Below, one piece after another: positions 24,333 to 32,196 of a stretch of 64,000 nt of DNA (position 1 is the stretch's first letter; the number at the start of each line of letters is the position of its first letter). Made by a program: the position numbers and the translations under genes. Source of the DNA: CAZYQW01 sp964649825 (GTDB lineage: Bacteria > Planctomycetota > B15-G4 > JADJEK01); NCBI GenBank assembly GCA_964649825.1, contig CAZYQW010000029.1, positions 1-64,000 on the forward strand. The letters run 5' to 3'. The notes beneath the pieces were generated by a model. That model did not search any database. It was not told the DNA's origin and saw only the letters and a program-made list of their open reading frames with translations.

Positions 24333-27300
24333 GATGGGGGCGGACACGGCGAGCCGGAAACCCAGGAAGAAACACCGGTTGTCCGGGAGGTCCCTGACCC
24401 GGTACGCCGACCGGAGCCTCCCGGCGGTGCACCTGAACGACCCGCCGCGGATCACACGGTTCTCGCCGGCCGGGCCGGCGGCGTCGGCGCACCACTCCCA
24501 GACGTTTCCGTGCATGTCGAAGAGCCCGAACGGGTTCGCCGGCTTCTCGCCGACCGGATGTGTCGTCCCTTCGGAGTTCTTGTCGAACCACGCGTACCGC
24601 TCCAGGTCGCTCGCGTCGTCGCCGAACCAGTACTGTGTCTTCGTCCCCGCTCGGCAGGCGTACTCCCACTCCTCCTCGGTCGGCAGACGCCCTGCCTCGC
24701 TCTGGAGCCCCTTTCCCGCCCACGCGCAGAACTTCACCGCGTCGTGCCACTTCACGCCGACCACGGGCTGGCGCGGTTGGTTGAAGCGCCGGTCCCCCCA
24801 GTACCGAGGTTCCACCGCGTCCGCGTCCGCGTCCGCGAGGAAGCGGCCATATTCCTCGTTCGTGATCGCGTACTTGCCCAGCCAGAACCCGCGGCTCGTC
24901 AGGGTCCGACCCTCGACCTCGAGCGTCCCCGGGGGGATCCAGACGAGCTCGATCCCGCGCACCGTCCGCGGCTTCGTCTTCGTCGTCGCCGCACGCTCCG
25001 GCCGCGCGTCCGGCTCGCACCAGCCGAGCGCGGCGAGCGTGTCGGGCGCGATCGTGCGCAGGGCGGCGGCGGCGCCGGCCCGGCGCGCGGCGAGGAACGC
25101 TCGCTCCTCGTCTCCCGCCGGCTCGGGCTCCCGCGCGGGGGCGAGCACCTCCACGAACGCGTCGGGGGACGGGCGGTCGGTGTCGGTGATGCACTCCTGG
25201 ACGAGGTCGGCGTGCTCGACGAACGCGCGGTGCTTCACCAGCTCGCGGAAAAACGGCGTGAACCACGCGCCGTCGGCGAGGAACAGCAGCGTCACCTCGC
25301 GCCACCAACCATCGCCGAAGCGCTCGGCGAGCTCGGTCAGGACCGCCGGATCCGCGACCGCGCGATCGCGCAGCTCGAGCGCGGCGAGATACTCCTGGAA
25401 CCCAAGGTGCATGAACCCGTACTGCTCGCCCGACCATCCGGTCAGCAGTCCGCTCTGGTCGCGGATCGTCCGCAGGAACTGCTCGGGGCTCTCGTCGATC
25501 TTCTTGTGCCGCAGCTCGGGGGCGAGCAACGGCGCCAGCTCGGCCGCGGTCGCGCGGAGCCGGTCCTCCTCTCGATGCATCCAGCCGGCGAGAGGCTTCA
25601 GCACCGCGCGCGCATCCGCGGCGGTGAACGTCACGTGACCTCCCTGCGACCGCCGCCAGCCCTCCAACAGGACGTTCACGCACGCGTCGTAGAGGGCGGC
25701 GCGCTTCCGCGGCAGCCCGCCGCGGTCGCGGTGCACGATGCAGATGGCGGTGAGCAGCAACGGATTGCGGGTCAAGGCGAAGACCTGCGCGGCGCCGCGG
25801 ACGTCGGCCCGGCCGAGAAGCTCGATCAAGTCGCCGGCGCGCTGCTCGCCGCGCGCGCGGCCCTGCTCCTCGTCCTTCGCGAGCCCTTCCTCGACGATCC
25901 GGTACCAGTTCCGCACGAACGTCTCGGCCTGCGCCTTCGTCAGCGGCTGGAGCTCGAGCTCGAGGAAGCGACCGTCGAGGCGGACCTCTCTCGTGTAGCC
26001 GGCGTAGCGGCAGGTGACCGCGAACCGCGCGTCGGGATGCGCGCCGAGCAGCCGCTCGATCCAACGCGTCGCGTCGCGCCGCGCGCCCTCGTCGAAGATC
26101 TCGTCGAGTCCGTCGAGCAGGAAGAGGAGGGATGGGTGCCTCAGCAGGCCGTCGACGAAGCCCTCGTCGATCGAGAGCAGCTCGCGGCGGAACGTGCGCA
26201 GCACGAACGAGCGCAGGTCGTCCTCGCCGCTCTTCAGCGCGCGCAGCGGCAGGAAGAGCGGCACCGTGCCCGCGTCGAGACCGAGCGACGGGCCGCCCTT
26301 CTCGACGATCCAGAGCAGGAGGCGCTTCAGGTGCGTCGTCTTGCCCGACCCCGGGTCGCCGAGCAGGACCAGCCCGCGGCGCCCGCGCGCGGCGTCGCCC
26401 TTCCAGAACGCCTCGGTCAGCGCGACCTCGTCGGTTCGCCCCTCGAACCGCTCCGCGGCCTCGCCCGCGTTCCACACCGCGTCGTCGCGCTCGTGCGCGA
26501 CGCGCGCGTGGAGCGGGACGAACAGGTCCTCGAGCCGGACCTCGACGGCGAGCGGGTTGCCGAAGCCGGCGAGGGGGATCGTTCCGTACGTGTTGGCGAC
26601 GCGGCGGCGGTAGTCGTCGAGGTCGCGCGCAAAGCCGGGCGGCATCGCGGCCGGCGCGGCGGCCGCCGGGTTCGGATCGCGCGGCTTGCGCCACGCGCGC
26701 AGCGCCGCGGCGAGGGTCGACCCCAACGTCGCGGGCTCGTACGCGATCGACGCCTCCTCGACGCGGCGCTTCAGCTTACGCAGCCGCGCCTGCCTCGCGT
26801 CGTCCGGCCCGTCCGGACCCTGGTCGTACGCCGTCTCCGGATCGACGACCGTCCCCTTCCTCGGCAGCGGGACGAGCCGTTCCACCGCGCCCGGCGCGTC
26901 GCACGCGAGCTCGAGGGTCGATCGCCCCTCGTCCTCGGACGCCGGATCGCCGTAGCGGAAGGCGAGGATCGCCACGGTGAGATCGGCCGCTCGCATGAGC
27001 TCCCGGCCGCGGGCCACGCCGACGCCACCATCCGCCGGGTCGATCGCGAGCGCCTTCATCTCCGCCGCCGCCAGCGCCTCCTCGACGTCACGACGAACCT
27101 TCGCGTCACGCGCCGCGGGGCAGACGACGTAGACCGTGTAGGTCGGGACGCGAACGCGCGCAACGATCCCGCTGACGATCGCGTCGAGCCCGTCGCTGAA
27201 CCGCGCGCAGACCATCCCCGACAAGAGCGGCGACTTCCCCTCGAGCTCGCCGGGCTCGAGGCCGTGGAGCAACGGCACCAGACGCGTCCGCCCCACCGCG

Positions 27301-27557
27301 ACGATCGCGTCCTTCTCCGCGCTCGTCCACATCTTCTCGAAGTAGCGCGGGCTGAGCACCATCACGAACAACCGCGACCCGAGCAGGCCGCCATCGATGG
27401 CCGTCGCCAGGCCGATCCCCGGTCGCATCCGATCCTGATCGAACCAGACGCGGATCCCCGCGGCCTCGAGCCGCTCCTTCAGCGGCCCCGCCACCACGTC
27501 GCGATCCTCGCTCGCGTACGAGAGGAAGACGTCGTACTCGTAGGTGCTTTCGACCAT
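24324..27557 (-). CDS. TIR-NACHT-FGE protein 2, DGR target carrying VR3
   Basis: 1077 aa from ATG 27557; an upstream ATG at 27587 has a better Shine-Dalgarno (GGGAGG), so ten more residues are possible. TIR at 8-140 (FLSYASEDRD; Glu81 in KMWTSAEKD), Rossmann-like segment from YTVYVVCPAA, NACHT (Walker A GDPGSGKTT at ~398-406, Walker B LLFLLDGLDE at ~477-486), and an FGE-like domain from ~866 (GIELVWIPPG, LPTEEEWEYACRAG, GNVWEWCADA) ending in VR3. Same architecture as the protein at 8861, and nucleotide-level similarity is obvious across the NACHT part. Inferred role: STAND immune sensor whose TIR effector fires when the diversified FGE end binds its ligand. Confidence 0.92.
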   Translation of the reverse strand: MVESTYEYDVFLSYASEDRDVVAGPLKERLEAAGIRVWFDQDRMRPGIGLATAIDGGLLGSRLFVMVLSPRYFEKMWTSAEKDAIVAVGRTRLVPLLHGLEPGELEGKSPLLSGMVCARFSDGLDAIVSGIVARVRVPTYTVYVVCPAARDAKVRRDVEEALAAAEMKALAIDPADGGVGVARGRELMRAADLTVAILAFRYGDPASEDEGRSTLELACDAPGAVERLVPLPRKGTVVDPETAYDQGPDGPDDARQARLRKLKRRVEEASIAYEPATLGSTLAAALRAWRKPRDPNPAAAAPAAMPPGFARDLDDYRRRVANTYGTIPLAGFGNPLAVEVRLEDLFVPLHARVAHERDDAVWNAGEAAERFEGRTDEVALTEAFWKGDAARGRRGLVLLGDPGSGKTTHLKRLLLWIVEKGGPSLGLDAGTVPLFLPLRALKSGEDDLRSFVLRTFRRELLSIDEGFVDGLLRHPSLLFLLDGLDEIFDEGARRDATRWIERLLGAHPDARFAVTCRYAGYTREVRLDGRFLELELQPLTKAQAETFVRNWYRIVEEGLAKDEEQGRARGEQRAGDLIELLGRADVRGAAQVFALTRNPLLLTAICIVHRDRGGLPRKRAALYDACVNVLLEGWRRSQGGHVTFTAADARAVLKPLAGWMHREEDRLRATAAELAPLLAPELRHKKIDESPEQFLRTIRDQSGLLTGWSGEQYGFMHLGFQEYLAALELRDRAVADPAVLTELAERFGDGWWREVTLLFLADGAWFTPFFRELVKHRAFVEHADLVQECITDTDRPSPDAFVEVLAPAREPEPAGDEERAFLAARRAGAAAALRTIAPDTLAALGWCEPDARPERAATTKTKPRTVRGIELVWIPPGTLEVEGRTLTSRGFWLGKYAITNEEYGRFLADADADAVEPRYWGDRRFNQPRQPVVGVKWHDAVKFCAWAGKGLQSEAGRLPTEEEWEYACRAGTKTQYWFGDDASDLERYAWFDKNSEGTTHPVGEKPANPFGLFDMHGNVWEWCADAAGPAGENRVIRGGSFRCTAGRLRSAYRVRDLPDNRCFFLGFRLAVSAPISG
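24333..24470 (-). repeat. DGR variable repeat VR3
   Basis: 138 nt, ungapped to the TR. 16 differences, 12 at TR adenines (for example AAC to TGC, GTC or TTC, CAC to CTC, CAG to CTG). The four others are CCC to ACC, TGG to TGT, the G of GAC to T, and a silent GTC to GTG. Two of these positions are also the non-adenine positions of VR1. It encodes about residues 1030-1075. Confidence 0.95.
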
Positions 27558-27816
27558 GGGCTTTCCCGGAGACACGACCCTGCGCATGGTAGCGCCTCCC
27601 CGCGGCGGCGTGCCCGCGCAGTACGGTTCGCAGGACGCTGGCGATGCGTGGCGTTCCGCGAACGTGCCTGCGCTCTCGCGGAGCAAGCCCCGAGAACCGG
27701 GCCCGCTCCGCGAACGCTCGATCCCCACCGCCAATCCCGATTTCCCTGTCGCCCGTCGCCCCTCGATCCGGCGTCCTACTCCGAACCTGCTCCATTCGCA
27801 CCTCCGAGGACGATCG

Positions 27817-28869
27817 ATGCTCACCTTCCCCCTCGCCGCGGCGCTCCTGCTCGCGCCGGCGGATCCGATCTGTCAGACCGACCTGGGGTTCCAGGGTCCG
27901 GGCACCGCCTCCCTGTCGATCTGCGGCGACCTGCTCGACGGTCCGGCGAAGATGGCGACGCTCGCGATCGCGGGTGGCACGCCGTCGACGCCGCAGCTCC
28001 TCTTCGTCGGCCTCCTGAACGCGCCGACGCCGCTTGCGGGCGGAACGTTGGTGCCGTTCCCGCCGGCGTTCTCGGTGGCGGGGCTCATCACCGACGCAAC
28101 GGGATCGCTGGCCGTGCCGGTCTCCGGCGTGCCGATCGCGGCGCTGCCGATCTACGTGCAGAGCGTAGGGCTCCTCCCCACGCCCGAGTTCTCGAACGCG
28201 CTCGAGGTGATCGCCGGCGCGACGGCGCTCCCCCACGCGGAATCGTTCGACGGTCCCAACGGAGCGGACTGGCCGTTCCCATGGACGCCCGTCGCGACCG
28301 GGCTGATCGACGTCGACCTCGACGGCGGCCGCGCGCGCTTCAGCGCGGGGCCGAACGTCGTCGGCCGCGTGGTGCTGCCGGGCTTCTCGGCCACCGACGT
28401 CGACGTGACGGTCACGGTCGAGTTCGAGACGTTCTTCGACCAGGGGTTCGGCTTCTACGCACGGCAGAACGGCGGCTGGCTGCAGCAGACGCCGACGTTC
28501 GGCCAGGGCTACGCCGTCTTCCTCCACGGCGACTGGCCCGGCTACGGCCCGTCGACCCTCGGCCTGTGGCGGGAGCGGAACGGCGTCGAGGAGCTGCTCG
28601 CCACGCAGCCCGCGCCGTTCGGCGCCGGCGCGGGCGGAACGCCCTACCGCATCCGCTTCCAGGTCGAGCAGACCAGCCCCACCGCCACCACCCTGCGCGC
28701 GAAGACGTGGGTCGAAGGCGCGCCCGAGCCGCCCGCGTGGGGCGTCGAATTCACCGACGCCACGCCGAGCCTGCAGAACACGCCCGGCAGCTTCGCGGCC
28801 GACGTCTACAACTTCCATGGCTCCGCGCGCGCGTGGATGGACGACCTCGCGATCACCGCGCTCCCGTAA
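27817..28869 (+). CDS. Secreted protein with lamin-G/concanavalin-like C-terminal half
   Basis: 350 aa, ATG 27817 with GAGGA seven bases upstream. Hydrophobic signal (LTFPLAAALLLAPA). Residues ~20-125 are a short beta module (LAGGTLVPFPP, IPIYVQS-like wording) also found at the C terminus of the protein ending at 35597. Residues ~130-350 (HAESFDGPNGADW, GFGFYARQNGGW, ARAWMDDLAI) look like a jelly-roll glycan- or protein-binding domain of the kind that ends in WMDDI/L. Function unknown, probably exported. It is divergent from TIR-NACHT-FGE 2. Confidence 0.75.
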   Translation: MLTFPLAAALLLAPADPICQTDLGFQGPGTASLSICGDLLDGPAKMATLAIAGGTPSTPQLLFVGLLNAPTPLAGGTLVPFPPAFSVAGLITDATGSLAVPVSGVPIAALPIYVQSVGLLPTPEFSNALEVIAGATALPHAESFDGPNGADWPFPWTPVATGLIDVDLDGGRARFSAGPNVVGRVVLPGFSATDVDVTVTVEFETFFDQGFGFYARQNGGWLQQTPTFGQGYAVFLHGDWPGYGPSTLGLWRERNGVEELLATQPAPFGAGAGGTPYRIRFQVEQTSPTATTLRAKTWVEGAPEPPAWGVEFTDATPSLQNTPGSFAADVYNFHGSARAWMDDLAITALP

Positions 28870-29202
28870 GGCGTCGCGCGGGAGGCGATGCGGGAGGTCC
28901 GACCTCCCGTCCGACGTCTCGGAGAACAGGCGCCACGCCGGCTTCCCGCGCGACATCGGGCCGGTCGAGCCCGGACCCGTCATCCCTAAGATCTCCTGCG
29001 AGCTTGGGTTGCGCTTGTCATGCTGGCAAGGCAGAACCTTTTACCTTAGAGGTCGAGCCCGGGCCGGCCCGGGCGGTCGCGGCGACCCGAACGTGCGCGC
29101 CGACCCGAGCCACGGCGTCGCCTCCGAATCCTCCACGCTTCCTCGCCATCCTCCCCGTCGCTCGATACGCTCGGGCCGAACGTCCGACGGGAGACTGTAC
29201 CC
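28870..29202. other. Intergenic region, no gene seen
   Basis: About 330 bp between two plus-strand genes. It includes a locally less GC-rich patch near 29000-29055 and, just before 29203, a leader for the DUF2007 gene. I examined the patch for a tRNA cloverleaf and found no consistent stems. Confidence 0.4.
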
Positions 29203-29544
29203 ATGACCAGCCAGGGACCCGTGGAAGTCTACGTGGGCCGCAACGCGTCGGACGCCGCGGCGGCGCTCGCCATGCTGCGCGCGGAGGGGATCGAAGGACG
29301 GATCGTCGGCGAGAACCTGCAGACCGCGGCGGGCGACCTCGGGATCTCGTACAACGCGCTCCCGCGGATCTGGGTCGTGGCCGAGCACGCCGCGCGGGCA
29401 CGGGAGCTGATCGCCCGCCACGAGGAAGAGGCGCGTGAGCGGGACTCCGAGCCGGCCGGCGATCCGTGGACGTGCCCCAAGTGCGGCGAAACCGTCGAGG
29501 CGGACTTCGACCTCTGCTGGAACTGCCAGACCGAGCGTCCGTAG
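29203..29544 (+). CDS. DUF2007 protein with C-terminal zinc ribbon
   Basis: 113 aa. Residues ~7-75 match the DUF2007 pattern (VEVYVGRNASDAAAALAMLR, then GISYNALPRIWV), small putative signalling proteins with a PII-like fold. Residues ~86-112 carry CPKC and CWNC, a zinc ribbon. The molecular role is not known. ATG chosen because the domain begins immediately after it. Confidence 0.8.
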   Translation: MTSQGPVEVYVGRNASDAAAALAMLRAEGIEGRIVGENLQTAAGDLGISYNALPRIWVVAEHAARARELIARHEEEARERDSEPAGDPWTCPKCGETVEADFDLCWNCQTERP

Positions 29545-29565
29545 TCGACGCGTCTCCCCGCGCCG

Positions 29566-29935
29566 TCACCCTTCCTCGATCATCCGCACCAACCGATCGA
29601 CCGCCTCGTCGGCGAACGCGGGGTCCTCGGCGTGGAGGTCGCGCGCTCGGTGCCGCCAGGGCAGAGAACCTGGGGCAGGCCGAAGCGGCCCGCGAACGTC
29701 GTCGGAGATCTCGCCGAGCGCGTCGTCGAAGACGGCGCCGATGAGGCCGTCCTTCATCATCTGCTCCATCGCGCAACCGCCCGAGCCGACGGCGTGGAAG
29801 ACGATCACCTCGTAGCCGCGCTCGCGGAAGCGCTCGACGGCCCGCGTGGCGCCGTTGGTCAGAACGCCGAGGTTCGTCATGCCGATCACGGGACGATCGC
29901 TTCGCGCGGGTTCGATTGGCTGCGCGGCGTGCGCC
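29566..29935 (-). pseudogene. Truncated duplicate of the UPF0261 (Tm-1-like) gene
   Basis: Near-identical at DNA level to parts of the intact gene at 32197-33426. It retains the block around DRPVIGMTNLGVLTNGATRA and the last codons (AEDPAFADEAVDRLVRMIEE). About 290 bp and ~55 bp present in the intact copy are missing between them, and the first ~190 codons are absent. Its remaining frame runs into unrelated upstream sequence, so a functional protein is unlikely. With the intact copy it brackets the ATPase/TOPRIM-like pair at 30119-31853. Confidence 0.85.
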
Positions 29936-30118
29936 GGCGCGGAACGGGCAGCGGTCGGGACAGGCTCCACGAGGGCGGCGAACGTGCAGACGAGGAGACG
30001 TCCAACGGACGGCGACACGCGAAATCCCTCGGCGCTCGAGATAGCATGGACCAGAAGTGCGGATGGCGAAGGATGCCAAACGGGCGAGTCCGGGATCGTG
30101 CTCGGACGGAGTGACGCG

Positions 30119-31240
30119 ATGATCAAGCGCTTCTACGTGAACAACGTGTCGTGCCTGGTGAACTTCGAGTTCAGGCCAGGGCGGCTTTCCCTGCTGCTCG
30201 GCGAGAACGGATCGGGCAAGACCACAGCCCTCCGGACGCTCTCGGCGGTGCGGGATTTCGTCATCGGCAAACACGACGTCGACCGCCTCTTTCCGCGACG
30301 TACGTTGACGCGTTGGCAGTCGGCCTTCACGCAGACCTTCGAGCTCGAACTGGACGGCGAGTACGGAAGTTACAGGTACCGTCTCGAAGTCGACCACGAT
30401 AAGGACGTGAACCGGCGGCGCGTCGCGCGCGAGTCCTTGACCTTGGACGGTTTTCCTCTCTACGAGAGCCGGAAGGGCGAAGCGCAGCTGTTCAAGGATA
30501 GCTACGACGCAGGTCCGAAGGTCGTGATCAACTGGAGTCGATCCGGCGTCGGCGAACTCAACGAGTATCCGACGAACAAGAAACTCACGTGGTTCAAGGA
30601 GCGAATGCGGCGGCTCTACGTGCTGTCGATCGATCCGGTCGGAATGCAGGCTGTGAGTTCCGGCGAGAGCGACGATCTCGATCCAAGAATGGAGAACTTC
30701 GTCTCGTGGTACCGCTCGCGCTTGGGGGCGGATCCTGCGGCGGCAAGCCGATTCTTCGACAGTCTCTCCCAGGTCCTACCGGGTTTCCGTCAGCTCGTCC
30801 TCAAAGGAGGAACGAGAGATGACAAGCTGATGCAGGTAGAGTTCGAGGCCGACCAGCAGACGCGTCCTGGGCAATCGTCCTTGCCCTTCGATTTCAACGA
30901 GGTCTCCGATGGGCAGAGGAGCCTGATCGCCCTTTACTCCCTGATTCACTTCATTCCGGAAGATGCGACGATCTGCATCGACGAGCCGGACAACTTCGTT
31001 GCGCTGCGCGAGATCCAGCCGTGGCTCCACGAGGTCGTGGACCGTACCTCCGGGTCCAGGAGCCAGTTCCTTCTCGTATCCCATCACCCTGAACTCGTGA
31101 ACTACCTTGCGCGGTCCAATGGTTTGCTCTTTGGTCGAGCGAACTCCGGCTGCCCTGTCCTCGTCAGAGGAATCGAGGAGGAGGACCTCAAGGGTCTCGA
31201 TTTCGCCGAGACAATGGCCCGAGGCTGGCAGGGTGCCTAG
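30119..31240 (+). CDS. AAA ATPase of the OLD/ABC type, defence-like
   Basis: 373 aa from ATG 30119. Walker A LLLGENGSGKTT lies near the N terminus, an ABC-like signature is VSDGQRSLIAL, Walker B is ATICIDEPDN, and the H-loop lies in LVSHHPEL. It lacks a fused TOPRIM domain. The next gene, overlapping by 8 bp, encodes a TOPRIM-like protein, so the pair resembles split OLD-family (ATPase plus nuclease) phage-defence modules. The sequence is visibly less GC-rich than its neighbours and is bracketed by duplicated UPF0261 sequence, both consistent with acquisition. Confidence 0.82.
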   Translation: MIKRFYVNNVSCLVNFEFRPGRLSLLLGENGSGKTTALRTLSAVRDFVIGKHDVDRLFPRRTLTRWQSAFTQTFELELDGEYGSYRYRLEVDHDKDVNRRRVARESLTLDGFPLYESRKGEAQLFKDSYDAGPKVVINWSRSGVGELNEYPTNKKLTWFKERMRRLYVLSIDPVGMQAVSSGESDDLDPRMENFVSWYRSRLGADPAAASRFFDSLSQVLPGFRQLVLKGGTRDDKLMQVEFEADQQTRPGQSSLPFDFNEVSDGQRSLIALYSLIHFIPEDATICIDEPDNFVALREIQPWLHEVVDRTSGSRSQFLLVSHHPELVNYLARSNGLLFGRANSGCPVLVRGIEEEDLKGLDFAETMARGWQGA

Positions 31241-31853
31241 ACAGCCGGTGGAGTTCATCGTCCTTTGTGAGGACATCGCACACGGGAGCTTCGTGCGCGG
31301 ATATGTAAAGCGCAGATTCGGAGCCAAGGCTTGCCACGGCGTACGCGTGATCAAGTGCAATGGAGGCGCAGGCGATGACTTCGTGCGCAGGAGGTACCCG
31401 ACGGAGCTGATTGCCAACCGCCGCCGCGCAAGTTCCGCGCTGATCGTCGTCCTCGATGCCGACAGTCTGGAACTCGAAAAACGGCTTCGTCAACTCCGTG
31501 ATGTCCTCGAGCACGCTAGGGTCCCTCCGCCAGGCGGTGACGAGCGTGTCTGCATCCTCGTCCCTCGAAGGAACATCGAGACCTGGATCGCGTACCTCGT
31601 GAAGCAGCTCCCTGTCGATGAAGTGACGGATTACAAGGATCCGGAGACCGGCCCCTTGGCGCGGCGTGCCGGAGAGCTCCTTGCCGAGAATCCCAAGCAA
31701 GACTTGCCGGCAGGGGCTCCGCCCTCCCTCGAGAGGGGGAGAATCGAACTGCGTGCGAGCGCACGCACGACTCCGAAGCGCCGGGGACGAAGCGCCGCTG
31801 CTACGTCGGCATGGACAACTACACAGCCGGACGCGAGCGCGGGAAGCTCCTGA
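31233..31853 (+). CDS. TOPRIM/RloB-like partner of the ATPase
   Basis: About 206 aa from GTG 31233, overlapping the ATPase stop. FIVLCEDIAHGSFV has a conserved acidic residue after the first strand, IVVLDADSLELE gives a DxD, and ILVPRRNIETWIAYL follows. This order is that of TOPRIM-like/RloB-type nucleases paired with AAA ATPases in defence modules. The last ~35 residues after GAPPSLERGRIEL look unlike the family and run into a foreign fragment (next feature), so the original C-terminal end may have been replaced. Confidence 0.65.
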   Translation: MPRQPVEFIVLCEDIAHGSFVRGYVKRRFGAKACHGVRVIKCNGGAGDDFVRRRYPTELIANRRRASSALIVVLDADSLELEKRLRQLRDVLEHARVPPPGGDERVCILVPRRNIETWIAYLVKQLPVDEVTDYKDPETGPLARRAGELLAENPKQDLPAGAPPSLERGRIELRASARTTPKRRGRSAAATSAWTTTQPDASAGSS

Positions 31854-32029
31854 AGGAGGCAATGCCCGACGGCGGCTCGGACCTGCTGTTCATGGGGCGA
31901 AGCGCGTGCAATGCCGTCGTCACCGATCCGTCTGTCGTACAGGCGATCCTCGTCTGCCTCGGGTTGGACCCCGAGCCTACCGTCCGCGCCGAGGCGAGAG
32001 CGCCGCCCCAAGAGCTTTTCGCGACCTGA
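31790..32029 (+). pseudogene. Fragment of a periplasmic sugar-binding protein gene
   Basis: The frame reads RRCYVGMDNYTAGRERGK and LLKEAMPDGGSDLLFMG, the family wording of ribose/xylose-type ABC transporter substrate-binding proteins around the first sugar-contact loop. Only ~40 such residues are present, without signal peptide or remaining lobes, and the rest of the frame is unrelated. A remnant at the edge of the rearranged ATPase region. Confidence 0.55.
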
Positions 32030-32196
32030 ACGGTCGGCCGTGCTCACCGCACCCTTCCCCGACTTCCCCCAACCGAGGCCCATCCCAGAGTCTCGGGTGA
32101 GTCCGCCGTCTCGCCCGCTTCCGAAATCCACCGGACTCGCTCTTCACGCGCTTCGATCACGCCCGGACCCGACGATCGACACCCCCCCCCGCGCCG
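32030..32196. other. Junction region between relics and the intact UPF0261 gene
   Basis: No gene. It includes a homopolymeric C run (about 32180-32189), immediately followed by the start of the sequence duplicated at 29558. Confidence 0.5.

Noticed and set aside
28990..29060. Possible tRNA (a stretch resembling an anticodon arm)
   Set aside because: Acceptor, D and T stems could not be formed consistently on either strand.
23865..29438. Long plus-strand open frame across the TIR-NACHT-FGE 2 gene
   Set aside because: It is antisense to a gene with intact TIR, NACHT and FGE motifs and has no domain pattern of its own. Only its 24030-24231 part matters, as RT relic.
32176..32192. Homopolymeric C run as a phase-variation tract
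   Set aside because: It lies downstream of a gene end rather than in a coding or promoter region and may be partly a sequencing artefact.
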